Shown: positions 23,263 to 36,285 of the stretch, one piece after another
How the letters are laid out: every line of letters starts with the position of its first letter
Position numbering within the stretch: the first letter of the stretch is position 1
The notes under the pieces: generated by a model
What the model saw: the letters and a program-made list of their open reading frames with translations, nothing else
What the model was told of the DNA's origin: nothing
Database searches by the model: none
DNA from: Lingula anatina
Lineage: Eukaryota; Brachiopoda; Lingulata; Lingulida; Lingulidae
Direction of reading: 5' to 3'
NCBI RefSeq assembly: GCF_001039355.2
Contig: NW_019773947.1
Location: forward strand, 555,036-619,035
Length of the DNA stretch: 64,000 nt
Program-made: the position numbers and the translations under genes

Positions 23263-23726
23263 CTACATGGAAAAAAACGTGAAACAGTTTGTGATAACCA
23301 GCGTTAACTTAAAGATTTACACTTTGATCAGTAATTTAATGCACCCATGTTGATTGGAATTTTATTAACGTTCAATTTGAATCAAATGCGATGAAAAAAA
23401 TTATTACATTTTTTTGTCATTGCATTGTTTATGAATCTTGTATCAAGTTTTTATTCCATTTCTATGGTGGTTATTTGACATCAATAAGAAATATAGGAGT
23501 AAAATTCATAATCAAAGCAGTCATTTGTTTTCCAATCATTAACAGTGATGATTCAAATATCAAACAATTGTAATGCTAGTATAGAGAAAGTTCGTGAATA
23601 CAGTGCAGATGTTGCAGAAGAATGTTTTTAATAAGCCTTTAGTTCTCAGGAAAAGTGAAACCCGTTACTTATAATAAAGTTGTTAAACGTGTGTGGTAAA
23701 ATGATAACCCCAATCGTATGTCAAGA

Positions 23727-23960
23727 CACGTGCCGTTTGTTTATATTTGACAAGGAAGCACGTGTACCGGAAGTATATGTAAAATAGTGTCAGACACGTG
23801 ACTGACGTCAGCGAATTTCCGCCAAGCAGAAAAAAGGTAAACACGGACAACCAAGTCGCCATAACCTTCACAGCTGACATAGAGAAAAAGAAAGGATTCT
23901 GACATCGCAGAGCTTAAAATTTCAAGAAAGCAATCTCCAGGAGAAAGATAGATTGTATAG
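23727..23960 (+). promoter_or_regulatory. Probable YPEL promoter and first non-coding exon
   Basis: Three CACGTG E-boxes (23727-23732, 23759-23764, 23795-23800) and a full cAMP-response palindrome TGACGTCA (23803-23810) sit within about 85 bases. They lie in a CpG-bearing stretch otherwise rare in this window. A GTAAGC donor at 23961 could end a first untranslated exon. The link to the yippee gene is inferred from strand and order. Confidence 0.5.
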
Positions 23961-24425
23961 GTAAGCATTTATCTGGTTTGTTGAACAGGTTATTTTCCAG
24001 GGATCGCAGAAACCCTATTTGATCGTGCGTGTTTGGATCTGCTGCTGCCTCGTCAAAACAAAGACATGCACGTTCTCTTTAACACAGTGTTTTCTTTTAT
24101 GTTTACAACTCCATGCGACAGTTTTGATTTAGAGAATTTGTAAATCCCTTAACCTTGAACATTGCTAAAACTAAGACAAATGTGTCTATAGAACTAACAT
24201 ACTGTATAGAGCGTGTTTACATGCTGGAGCCATAACCATGTGGGATTTTCCTGATCAACTTCATTTGCGAATTCAAGCTTTTTCTCTCTCTGCGTGATCA
24301 AGACATTTTAATGGGCATTGATACAATCTCACCGTGCTATTCAAGGCGTATGTAACTTAAGCAGTTACAGATACAGACATGTGAAGCAAACAAAGGACCT
24401 TTGTCGTGGTCGTGGCGAGGTGTTA

Positions 24426-24455
24426 GGGGAGGGGGGAGGCGAGGACGGGGAGGGG
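24426..24455 (+). other. G-quadruplex-prone tract
   Basis: Four runs of at least four G (24426-24429, 24431-24436, 24447-24450, 24452-24455) near the start of the large YPEL first intron. Confidence 0.6.
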
Positions 24456-25502
24456 ACTGATACACGACAGATAAAAATGATACTAGCACTGAAGCGTAAA
24501 TGCATATAAAAATTGACATTGCCAGATAAATGGTCATGCATTTAACCTTGGGATGCCTATCTTATTGCCATATTCAGGCAGTATTCAGGTTGTTGAGTCC
24601 GTGGTAACTAATATTGATTTTCATGGACTTCTGATGAGTAGAGTAGCTGAATCTGTTCTTGGAATGGGTAAGGTGAATGAGTTTAATGTCATTTGGAATT
24701 GCCCTTTTATAGTGGCAATGCTTCTAACCCAAGAAACTAAATATAGGGCAGCTTTCTGTGGAAAGATTAAGAAAAGTTATCATCCCTTGAATAATTATAT
24801 ATGACTCATTCTTTGTTCACTTTCTCTTTCTTTTTTTACTTCAGTCCTTTACACATCATTTTCCCTTTTCTCAGTTTCTTGGTGTGAATTTTAACACAGT
24901 ATTCTTCTCTGTGCTGTTCAACTTGACACCGTGTATCTCTTTGTTCCAGTCACCTTGATCATGACTGTTATATTATTTACATGTAGACAAGAGGTTTTTA
25001 TTGATTCCAGGTAGAAAGAAAACTGAATTATTCATATAAGCCCCGGGGAGACTTGCAAAAAGGTACAAGAAAACTGAATGTGAACAATATAAAGATGCAA
25101 TTTAAAGATATTGCGTTTCAAATTAGTAGCACATAAACCATGTGTATTAAAACCAGGTCACGATATCTCAAGATTAGGTGGTCACAATAACAATAACAAT
25201 CTGGTCTAATCCCTCAGCCTGATTGTTATTATTGATTTCAGCTATCTTTGCTACATAGCAGGGTATTATGTGGTATTTAATAAGATCATGTCTGCAAAAT
25301 GGAGCTGCAATAAAAATATTAAGAACTTTTGTTCAACGTCTATATTCTGTCCTAGCTTTAATATAAGCTGATATCAGATCCACATACATGTATTGGCAAA
25401 TGCATTCTTTTGTCCTGGGAGTGGAGAGAGCTTGGAATGATCTCTGCTTTAGAAATGGTGAGGAAATAATCTGATAACACACTGCAGACTTTGTGGCTTC
25501 TT

Positions 25503-25695
25503 TGTGTGTGTAGGGACAATATGTGAAGCTGGAGGAAATGCCCATGTGACTCATTAGAAGCCCAGACTTGTTTGTGTACAATGTTCTTTTTCCAAGTCTG
25601 TGTGTTGGGACAGTTTGGGAACCTGAAGGAAATACCCATATGACTCATTAGACAGAAGCCTAGACTTCTTTGTGTACAATACTTCCTCTTTTGTT
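25503..25695. repeat. Diverged tandem duplication of about 95 bp
   Basis: Two similar units share GAGGAAATgCCCATgTGACTC-like and TTTGTGTACAAT stretches. They lie in the YPEL 5' intron and have no coding potential. Confidence 0.7.
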
Positions 25696-26280
25696 ATGTA
25701 CTTAGCAAGTCATTTGGAAATGGTTATGTTACCATGCAAGTTTTTTTTTCTTGTCATGCAATTGAATGATGAATAAGCATTCTTAGTTCTGTTGTTAACC
25801 TTGACCAACATCTTAATACTGAATACTGAATTTCACATTTATGAGAGAAATTTGCTAATATTATGATGAGTAAGATGTTTGCTGAAATTTTATTTTGGGA
25901 ATCCCCATATATAGTGTGACATTATCTTTTCCTTTTGTCAGCCTAGTGGAATTGTCTCTATTGTTCTACTTGAGTATCATGAAGTATGCTAGAATAGAAC
26001 ATAAAGCTCAGTCATGACATTGTTGATAATAATCTTTGTTAGCATTGTATTGAAGTTAGATATTTATCTGTTCCCTTGATTGTTTCTAATTGATATAGTA
26101 ATTGAGACAATAAAGGTATTATCTGCAATCATGATAATGGTATAATGACAACTAAGAGTCCAGGTGTGAGGTAATAGCCCTCTGGAGACATCACTTTTAG
26201 GAGACCTGCAGTTAAAGCAGACACTTTCACCTATTTAGTCATGAAAAGCATTTAAAGTCAAATCATTGTTTTAGTTTCAG

Positions 26281-26364
26281 TTCCTGTGGATTGAGACGTC
26301 TGAAAGTGATATCTCCAAAGTCTGGTTACTGCTGACGGCTGCCCTCAAATTACTTTTATATCAG
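26281..26364 (+). other. Candidate 5' untranslated exon of YPEL
   Basis: A TTTCAG acceptor ends at 26280 and a CAG|GTAAGA donor follows 26364. The segment lies between the promoter region and the first coding exon and is not needed for the protein, so it is probably an alternative leader exon. Confidence 0.4.
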
Positions 26365-26866
26365 GTAAGAGCTGACAGCTGCTGCAGTCCAGTTTTGGTA
26401 GTAATTGAACAAAGAAAACCAACCAACAGCATCTGCTGAAGTGAAGTCTTTGTCAGGATGTACCTACTGACTCTCAGCTTCTAGGGGTTTTGAGTGATTC
26501 ATTTTGACTAATTAGAGCTCTTTTTTCCATGGTCAATATATCAAGTAAATTAAATTTCAGGAGGCATTACCTCACAGTAGTGTGGTGTATCTCCAAGGCA
26601 TCGCTAAGTAGACAAACAGAGCTTTGAGCATGAACGAGTTAGCAGTTTATCATGACCTGAACACAATGCAGTAACCCAAGAGACTTTAATTCCATATTCC
26701 CATAATTTTGACCAATTGCCTTTGTTTTCAGATGAATCGCATGTGGAGTTGGATGACCTGAAAGATTAGTGAGGGAGAAGCGAGGCATCAGAGGATCATT
26801 TTGCCTTTGTTTCTCTCCATGATTATCAGTGATGTGGGTCTGTCTTCATAATAGTTGCCAGAATTG

Positions 26867-29800
26867 ATGTCTACACTCACCATGGTGAAGACGTTCCAGG
26901 CGTATCTCCCGAGCCAGTGCCATCGCACTTATAGCTGCGTCCACTGCCGAGCTCACCTAGCCAATCATGATGAACTGATCTCAAAGGTGGGGATACTTTT
27001 CATTTAACTTACAGGCATGCAGTTTTTGTTAAAACCATAAATCCATTTTTTTGTATGTTTTTGTGCCTTAAGCAGCCTGAAGATCCCCAGTCATAAGGCC
27101 ACTGGGCCATTTCTCCCAACTTTTTTCTCATAACCCTAAATCATATCTGTGGAAAAAGGTTGCACAATGGCTAGGCTTTTGGGATTCACCATTATAATGT
27201 ACTCTTTTAATAATCCCAAGTATCCCACTTGAGCTTGATTTCCCAGTATTTCAGCTCATGAGGCGCCTATATTTTCATGTAAACATATAACAAATTGACG
27301 GAACAGATATCCTTCACACCATTTTATGAAATTGATATGTTGAACAAGTCCTCATCCCAGATTGAAAGTGAACTGCAACATGCATACATAGCTATAAAAA
27401 TATGTGGTGCAAGTTTTGTTGAATAGAACATGTTGAGAATGATGGTTGGCTCATTTTTTTCTTCTTTTTTCATATGTGACATATGATCCATGAAAACAGA
27501 GATCTTTTTTCAGATTGCTATTTTATATAGACTATGAAATACAGGGTGGTTAAAAGTTAACATCACAAAGCAAAGATGGACGGATTGATCAGAGCATATG
27601 CAGCATTACACCTTGACATCATTTTTGTTGTGTTTTGGAAACTGTAACCAAATTAAGTCCCACACAAAGCAAGTCAATATCCTAAAAGGCTAGAAACTCT
27701 TGTTTACTGAACTTTGTCATGGTGTGTTTCCGATACACATCCATTAGTTTCTGTGTGAGCTTTCCATTTAAGGTTTCTTACAGTCCACCTGCATTTCATA
27801 CTGAGGTATATTGATTGCATGCAAGGAAACTATTTAGACCAGGAAAACATCAAGGTGGCAAGCCCAATACATTTCACTTGATTGGTTAACTTAATGTCAG
27901 CCAAGTATTAGATTAATTTAACAGAATGATTTGATAGGCATTGGGGCCATATTTCATTTGTCTCAAAATTTATTTTCAATAAAAGAACAATGTTTAGTTA
28001 CCATAAACATGTATTAGCCTCAAAACGATTGCCAATGGTAATTTGTTATGCTACCCTCATGTCAGATAAGAGATAACAAGTTTCCCTGTATATAAGTGAA
28101 TAGATATACTTGTGTTACATCATATACATATATGAAGTGCTGATGACATTTATTGATTTTTACACCCAATCAATGGTGATGAGATCATAGTTTGGCACCA
28201 AGTCCTGTTTGCTCCCTTGTCTGGAAACCCTAAGATAGGAAAGTGGAGCTAGTTTACACCTCCTGCTTTTGTAAACAATGTAATTTGAGCAGGAAATTTG
28301 TCATCTTGTGTCTTAAGGGTGAAATCCTTGCGGCTTTCTTTGTCTAAACAGCATCAGCATGATACTGTGAAGATAGTGTGGATGGATAGTGTTATTTGAT
28401 GGGAGTTATGTCCAAAATATCTTTAAATGTTAAAAAGTACATGCCATAAATATCTTATCATTAATGTGTAACTTTGTTTTCTTTTTTTTCTTTCACAGTC
28501 CTTTCAGGGCAGTCAAGGCAGAGCATATCTCTTCAATTCTGTGTAAGTATAATAAAATATTTATTTCTTTATTGGTGTAGGTTTTTTTACAGGTGTATGA
28601 CCTAACTTCATGCAGTAACATATATAATCTCTACATTGTAATCTACCCAATAAATATTTACATACATTTCCTTTGCCAGTCTCTATTGATTGCCACACTG
28701 AGTATATTCACTTAGGGACAACAAAAGAAGTATAAAATGGTGGTCAGTCCACTAGGGAAGTGTCCCTGCAGCTTTGTTGACTCCTGTAACCATAAAATTT
28801 ATTCAGGTGTAAGGAGCAATTCAGGTAAAAGAAATTGATGATATAATAGTAAGCAGCACAGGCCCAAGGGTGCTGAAATGGCCACAGCGTATTCAGCTGC
28901 CATTCACAGGCCTGTAAGAGGGATGGGGTGAGGTGAGGTGGGGTGGGGTGGAGAGGAGAGGGATTGGGGGGGAGTGGGTAGGGTGGTTGTAAGAACTGCA
29001 CTTTTGGTCAGAAAAGGTCTATTCTGACTGAAAAATTGACATAGGTTCCATGCCATTTTCAAAATGGGTCAATCGAGGGAGTAAAAAAGTCTGCTGTTTT
29101 TACAAAAAGAACCCCCTTTTGAAATAGCTGACTGCAGGCCTTCATTCACATTACAGTATCATATCATTTTCTGTAACTGTTCCAAACAAATTTTTTAATC
29201 AAATTTGTTCCATCCTGGGGCCCCTCAGAGGTCATACAAAGAGATGCAGTATGGGAAGAAGAGTGTGGGGAAGTTCCAGTGCAGGGAAGTTAAGTACTGG
29301 CCCTGTTTTTCTTGAACCTCTCAATTCAAATCACAGTAGAATAGGATTTACTTTATATCAAAAGTCCTGTTCTAATTTCGTGTAACGTGAACTCATAAAA
29401 ATCCCATATCCTATTTCGTTGTCGGTAAACAGTATGGCACGATAATACATTTCAGAGATAAAGTATGCAAATTACTTGTGCAGTTTACTCCCTTGAAACT
29501 GATTTTGGTTCTATTTATTTGATTTCAGTATTATTATTAAAATCATTATCAAAAAATTATTTGTTATTAAAAATTGTATAAAGTAATTATTGAAAATTAA
29601 GGTTGATATTTGAGGACCACTTTGCCTTTTCCATTCTTTCAAAACACTGTCTCCAATTTTTTTCTGGCTCACGTCATTATGGACCTTATTATGTGCATGA
29701 TCTTGAATTTTGATGGCTGCTTTTCCTGATCCTGTTGAATTTTTTTTTTTACTTTTGGCACATTCCATTATTTCATGCACATTATACAGAATTCTCTCTA

Positions 29801-32800
29801 CATTTTGATTTAAAAGATGGTGTTCTCATTAAGATATCTTCTCAGATGCAGGATCCTTATAGTTAAAGGAAAGGGGGTTTCATCAATAGTGCCATCGAGT
29901 GGTGTACTTGTGAGGACTAGTTGATCGTATTATATGTAACCTCAACTAACCATCTGTGCAATACACAGGCTGAGGTAAACCTGATAAGGTCTGTAGGGAA
30001 ATGGGCAAAGTGTTGATATTGTAAAAGGATGAAGCATCAAAGTAAGCCAGGACACCTGGCACAGTAAGGCACTTTGAGGTCAGGTATTCTTTGGTTAATT
30101 TAATATCCTCTTCCCAACTTCATGAATCTTGACATGTAGTTAAAGTGAATGTCAGTGTTGCCCATATGATGTACATGCCAATTTGATAACATTTGCTTGG
30201 CAGTTTCGCTAGCCTGAGCTTGCCAAGTAGAATGCAATCTTCGTGTATTGGTCTATTATTTATTGTATCCCTTGTGAGATGTTTGGGTTGGAGAATTTGT
30301 ACCATTTACTAGAGGCAGCAAATATGATTACATTGGCTACTGCTGCCTTTATCTTTCATGAGGCTCAGCTGATCATTAATTTTTTCGTGTCTTTTGGCAA
30401 TAGCTTTTACATTTGCAGTTTCTACATGTAAGGTCAACTTTGTTTCCAAAACACTCCAGTATCATAATCATTTGTGGAACAATGCCAGAAGGGTGAAAAT
30501 ATAAGGGTACTATTTATCTTTACTGTGATAAAGTGGGCTCATGTTATAAAAGATTAGATACGAAGTTTCATGTTGTACTGTTGACATCACATATGTGGAT
30601 TGTCCCTAAAAGGATAGATCAGTATGTCACCTGATGTTTTGACTCCTTTGTCAACCTTAAAAGATCAAGTACCATTTGTAAACATTTGCTTTTAGATATA
30701 CTAATCTGCACCCTCGTTAACCAAGTGCAACATATGGCCGTAGACAGATTATTGTGCACATGGGCAATTTTGTACTTGAGCTAAATAAATCAAATACTGT
30801 ACTGAGGTATGGTAGGTACTAGAAGGATTGGTAGTTCAGTTTGTGCCTTTTAAATAGAGTGCCATGCTAAGGTGAGCTTATACAAATAATGTTTATTGGT
30901 GCTTTTATCCGAGTTGCCCAGTTGGTTCTGTATACCTTTGAAAACCTGTTATTGATCGGATTCTATAAAGTAGGGCAGCACGTTTCTTAAACTTGTGTTT
31001 AAATTGTGTCATGGGCACAGGTAAATCTCAAATTGATATCAGGAAAGGAAATCGGTCTGAGGAATTACAATGCTGTTCTCTTTAATGAATTTCATATCTT
31101 GCAAAGTTTTATAAATGTTTTTTCTGATTCTGCAGTTATGAGAGACTTGCAGAGGTAAAACATTGGATTAATTCAGTGCTGTCTGTTTTTTTCCCTACTT
31201 GCCAAGTTTGATTATAGTTTTCTCCTTTATAGAATGTAACTTGAAGAAACTGGCAAACCATGGACTAGATATAGTGCATGCAAAAAGATTTTGATGTTGT
31301 TTCTTTTACTTTTTCTCTAAACTCCCAAAATCTATCTTATCCAAAAATTTAAAGGACTGTAATCAGATACATTTTAAGATCAATTTCTCAAATTCAGATG
31401 ACCCTAAACAATGAATTACAACCTTCTGTTTTGGGCCCTAATGAAAGCTCTGGTATCGCAGTTTCAATATTTATACAACTGATGCAACACATTTAAATTT
31501 GACTTATTCAAATCGTGTAATCCTATCCAAATGCACAATTCATTTGACACAAAGTATTTGCCATCTCCACTTAAAATATTCTATGGTTAATTTAAAGCTT
31601 TTAGTTAGACTAATCAGATATGAAGAATTAAGTAGATAACATGTGCACATTGTGAGCCTTTATAGATGAAAATTTAAGATTGCTGGCTAAAATTAAAAGC
31701 ATAATGGTGTTGTGTGAATGCCATGATAGATTGATTTTCCCTTTCACTTACATGTCAGCCATTGTAAAAGCATTGTGTTAATAGCCCAGTTATTACATGG
31801 ACCAACTCATTAATGGAATCGCTTTCATGCAACTTGTTTAACAAGACTATTTTTCTTTCATCAAATACCCTTGGGATTTGTCCATTAAAACCAAACCAAC
31901 CAATTAAACTTCTCTGAGTGGAAGTTTAGATTAAAGTGATGGCAGAGAGAGTTAAAGTAATACTATAGATTTTCTGTCAGATCTGCACACTGATGAATTT
32001 AGCATTGTACTTTTTCAACGTGAGGGATGTAGCGGTGCCAAAGTTAAAGATTGATTCAAAGATAATGTAGTTTCATGTGCTTAGTACTATGGCTGTCCAT
32101 AACAAGTTATGCATGGTGGAATCGGACCAATGCTGCCAATTTCTACTATTGATTTCAGTTTACATTGTTAAAAGAATCCAATTGTGAAACCAGTATATGT
32201 ATTCTGTTGTCTGTAATTTGCATACAGAGATAATAAAAAACAATCTTGTTGATGTTTTTGAAGCAAGAGATAATTTGTTGTATTAAAAACAAAAAATAAA
32301 AGGATGATAAATTTTTATTTCAGTGTCAATGTTGGGTGTGGCCCTGCTGAAGAGAGGGTGCTTCTGACAGGGCTCCATGCTGTGGCTGATATATACTGTG
32401 AATGCTGTAAAACAACACTGGGCTGGAAATATGTAAGTTTTATTGTAGGATTTACACACAGCTTGATCTGCTAGCAGCAGGGGTTTCTGTTCTATACTGT
32501 ACTACTGTCACATGTATTGGAGACATACTCAGGTTAACCTAACCTGTTGTAGATACCTGGTGCGGCAGGACAGACATGTCACATGGGGTCAACAGTGTCT
32601 CAGTGACTTAACTTCCAGCTAGTGTCATGTGGTCAGTAGGTGACATTTGTCCGGTCCTCTGACCCCCGTTCATTGACCAGCCTGACACTGGTTCACAAGT
32701 TCAACTGCATCAGATATCATAACCCATTAGTCCATATCCATCTGATGCTGAAACATTTTGCACAATTTATAGATGGATTGTGTGGCACTGTAAGTGTGAA

Positions 32801-34934
32801 GTCTATTTCAAATGGAAAATGAAGATGTAGCGATTTGTTTACACTATTAATCATTGCTAGAATATCCTGATTCCTGTTCAGATAAAAGGTGCCTAGCCTA
32901 CAGTGTACATATATCAAGCTCACCTGATTTTTGTCCTTCTAAATAGTTATGTCTAAATATTCCCTTCTAAGAAAAGTGAAGATTTCAGGTATAATTCACT
33001 ATCCATCCAATATATTGCAATTTTCATAGATTGACTAAAAACATATTAAACAAACTCTTATCTCAGATTTTAGTGAAAAAACTTTCGTAAACTGTTATAA
33101 CTCCCTGTTAGATGATAAAATCTGCCATACACCAAATTGAGGTCTTATTCTGCAGTTATTTTTTTACCCAAACAATGCTGTAAAGTTATAATAATAATAA
33201 TGGCTTCTCTAATGACTGACAAACTGTGGAATATAAAAGCGATATTTTTACCACAAAACATTATTACATCACCAGTGAGATTGTGCAACACAGCTTTTGG
33301 AAAAAGCAAACATGTGGATAATTTGTACTTTAATTTTATTCATCATTTGACATGTTAACAGTGAGATTATGTCCCAGGTTAATGTTGCAGACATATTAAA
33401 ATGTTTTGGTTTTGTATTTTAATATAATTGGACTGTTAAAGATAAACATTTGGGACATTACAAAAGGACAGATGCACATTTTCCATGCACAAGGAGATTT
33501 AGGAATCACCATGAGAATAATAAGATAGTAGTTGCCATGGAATTTTCCGTGCTCATGCACCCAAGTAGTTTTCTTAGGTCACTTGAATGGAGTCATCACT
33601 GATTTAATGGCCACTGAATTGTTCATATCATGATCTGACATTTAATTTGAGCTGAATTTAATTGCTCAGTGGAGATGGAGAGAGAAATCCATTTGTTAGT
33701 GAAGCAATGAAGTGTGTGGAAAGTGGCAGATGGATATTTGAATAGAAGATATCTTTGCAGTGCACGGTCAGACCAAGGGGAAATTTTTCTCTCAATATTT
33801 TATCAAGATATACTCCTTGGAGAATTCTAGTTCACAGTTTCATGATAAGACCCTGCTGATATTTTTGGTTACAGTGATGATTTTACATTCAATATGATAT
33901 TTCTTTATGGCAATTTGTATATTAGTACATTAGTGTAATGAGAAATTATTTACAGTTAGTTATACCATATATTTGCATGATATATGATATTTTATTCCCT
34001 CCTTTCTGCTGATTAACTTTTTTGGGTGACAGACAGATATTAATTAACAACATGAGATGAAATGTCATTCAAAGTTTTTTAAAAACCTTTTAATATGTTT
34101 TGTTCTATTTCTGTGGTTTTGGATATACTGCTAAATAATGGTCTTTGTTGAAACTAATGGGCCTCGTCTGATTTTGTTGTCAGTTAATGCATTGCAACAG
34201 CTACCAGTCTTATTTAAAATAAAATAGAATTCACCATTTTAACAACAGGGATTTTGAAAATTAATCATAGAAATGTAAGATTTATGCTTATTTTGGTAGA
34301 TTAGAGATGTGTCAGTGCTGGTAGAACTACAAAAAACTTGTCAAACAGCGTGATTACCACTAAACTCAACTTAAAGATGTAAAGTGGGTTGATTTTTACG
34401 TGGAAAGTAGAATGATAAATTGGGACATTTGTCTGTCTGGAAAGCCAAAATAATTACACAGTCTAAGTTGTCTGATTCACCATGAGTGCAGTGCTATTAC
34501 TTTTTGTACTAGATTTATTAATGAAATTCTCCATGCAAACAAAGGAGAAGGAGCCAGTTAACTGAGTACAATATCTTATGGTCATACAAAAGATGTGGTT
34601 TTTGTTGCTGTTTCCCTTTTTTTTCACAACAAAAGAGTCCTTTTCAGTTTCCTGTCTCACATAAATATATTCCATGTTTTACAATATTGTGTTTCAGGAA
34701 AATGCAAAGGTTAAATCAGTTCACAGCAGACTGCAAAATGGAAAATGTCAGTAATTGGATGGCCATATTGATGAGGTTGAAAATTAATGTCGTGCCTAAT
34801 CATGATTCAATATTTTACTCACTGATTACTTTCTTGTTTTACAGGAACATGCTTTTGAATCCAGTCAAAAATACAAAGAAGGCAAATACATCATAGAACT
34901 TGCACACATGATTAAAGACAATGGATGGGATTGA
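26867..34934 (+). CDS. YPEL: Yippee-like zinc-binding protein (YPEL1-4 type)
   Basis: Coding exons are 26882-26986 (or from 26867), 28499-28542, 32324-32432 and 34845-34934; phases match. The protein begins [10 protein letters not shown], and all zinc-ligand pairs are present: [10 protein letters not shown] and [12 protein letters not shown] form the two CxxC knuckles of the yippee (Mis18-like) fold. [15 protein letters not shown] and the C-terminus [14 protein letters not shown] match vertebrate YPEL1-4 almost residue for residue. Family members are small nuclear or centrosomal proteins of still unclear biochemical role. An in-frame ATG 15 bases upstream would add MSTLT; the residue Q in [11 protein letters not shown] appears to be an insertion relative to the usual LPSCHRTYSC. 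The gene stands alone with a long 5' intron. Confidence 0.95.
28921..28986 (+). other. Dense G-rich intronic tract
   Basis: More than eight runs of three or more G (GGGATGGGGTG through GGTAGGGTGG) on the plus strand inside a YPEL intron. It is strongly G-quadruplex-prone and not coding. Confidence 0.6.
29055..29145 (-). mobile_element. Fragment of a dispersed repeat
   Basis: On the minus strand it reads GGCCTGCAGTCAGC, then TTTCAAAAGGGGGTTCTTTT. It is clearly similar to the repeat in the DNA2 intron at 50570-50733. Confidence 0.55.
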
Positions 34935-36285
34935 GCTTTACAGTTCAAGATTTTCAAGATCTGCTTTTATTTCCAAGAATCACAGACAATTTGCTGTTGA
35001 AAGTGATACTATGTTGCCATGGTGATGGCTGAAGATTCCATAGGATCTAATTTTCACTTAAGGCATATATCATGTTACTGAGCATGTGAGGCTGATGTCT
35101 TCTTGCTGCATTAATGGCGTTTTCACCATGGCAAACATTATTTTTCATACAAAACAAGAAGAAGGAGGATTATCCATTTTTTCATCTCATCACAGACATT
35201 ATTCTGAACATGTTGATTGACTCAAGAGGAGCTCAACAAGGCACCATCATTTCATTTTGAGCATTACACATTCATTTATAAGTGTTGTTAGACACAAACA
35301 CACCTTTCGCCTTTGTTGTTAAGAGCCATGTATTGGCACTACATAAGAATGTATTGATCAGACTTTGTTTTTGCAACATGACTGCAAAACCTATAAGCAA
35401 CAGAACCTGCATATAACATGTAGCTTTATTAGTTGGCTAGGTATTGACTGTTGCTGGGTTCCAGGGAAATGTGTATACATGATGCAGTTTATTTTCGTCC
35501 ACCTGTTGTTAAAGTGGAATCTACAGTTAAGGTTAACATGCATTTTGCTTGTTAATAACAATTAAAGAAAATTGTTATTTGGACCAAAAGTTTTTTGAAG
35601 CCATTGCTTGCAATGGTTTAAGTTATGTTTTTGTATTATTTGGCCAATTGTACCAATTATTTTAGGATGCCCTTGATCTGTCATCTCAAGTTTCCCTAGT
35701 TCCACATTAAGCAGTCAGGTTTTACCATTTAATAACATGTCTGGGGATCTAACAAGCTAGATGAGGTAGAAGAACATTCCAGTAAGGTCAGGAAACTCAG
35801 AGAGCAAGAAAGGATACTTCCTGTACCTGAATACAGCACCAACCCTGTGCTGCAGCTAACAGCAAACTGCATACTTTGGTGCCAGTCCAAACTTTTTACC
35901 GATATTATTTGGAATCCAGGCATCTTTGAGCTTATTAACCTCAAAAAACACTAAACCAGTCAAATTTCTTTTATCGTTAAGTAATTTTCCCTTAAATTAT
36001 TCTGTGAGCAATAAGAAGTCTTGGCTCCATAAAACTGGTTCAGCATGCTCATCTGTTCTTGTGGTAATAGGTAACCTCACAGGTGTGCATGCTTTACTGA
36101 GCTGTCAGCTGTCAGACTACCACCTGCAGGCGTTCTACCCTCACCTCCCCTGACCTCTGCTATCATATATATACATGTATATGTGTAGAACCCTGCTCTT
36201 TTCAGGCTTATTAGTTGATATTTTTATGGTTAAAGGGGTGTCTTTGCTTAATTTCACCATGCACATCAATCTTTTAATAAAAGGT
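34935..36285 (+). other. YPEL 3' untranslated region (extent inferred)
   Basis: No coding signal follows the stop. AATAAA occurs at about 36276-36281. A long 3' UTR is inferred; earlier ends are possible. Confidence 0.4.
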
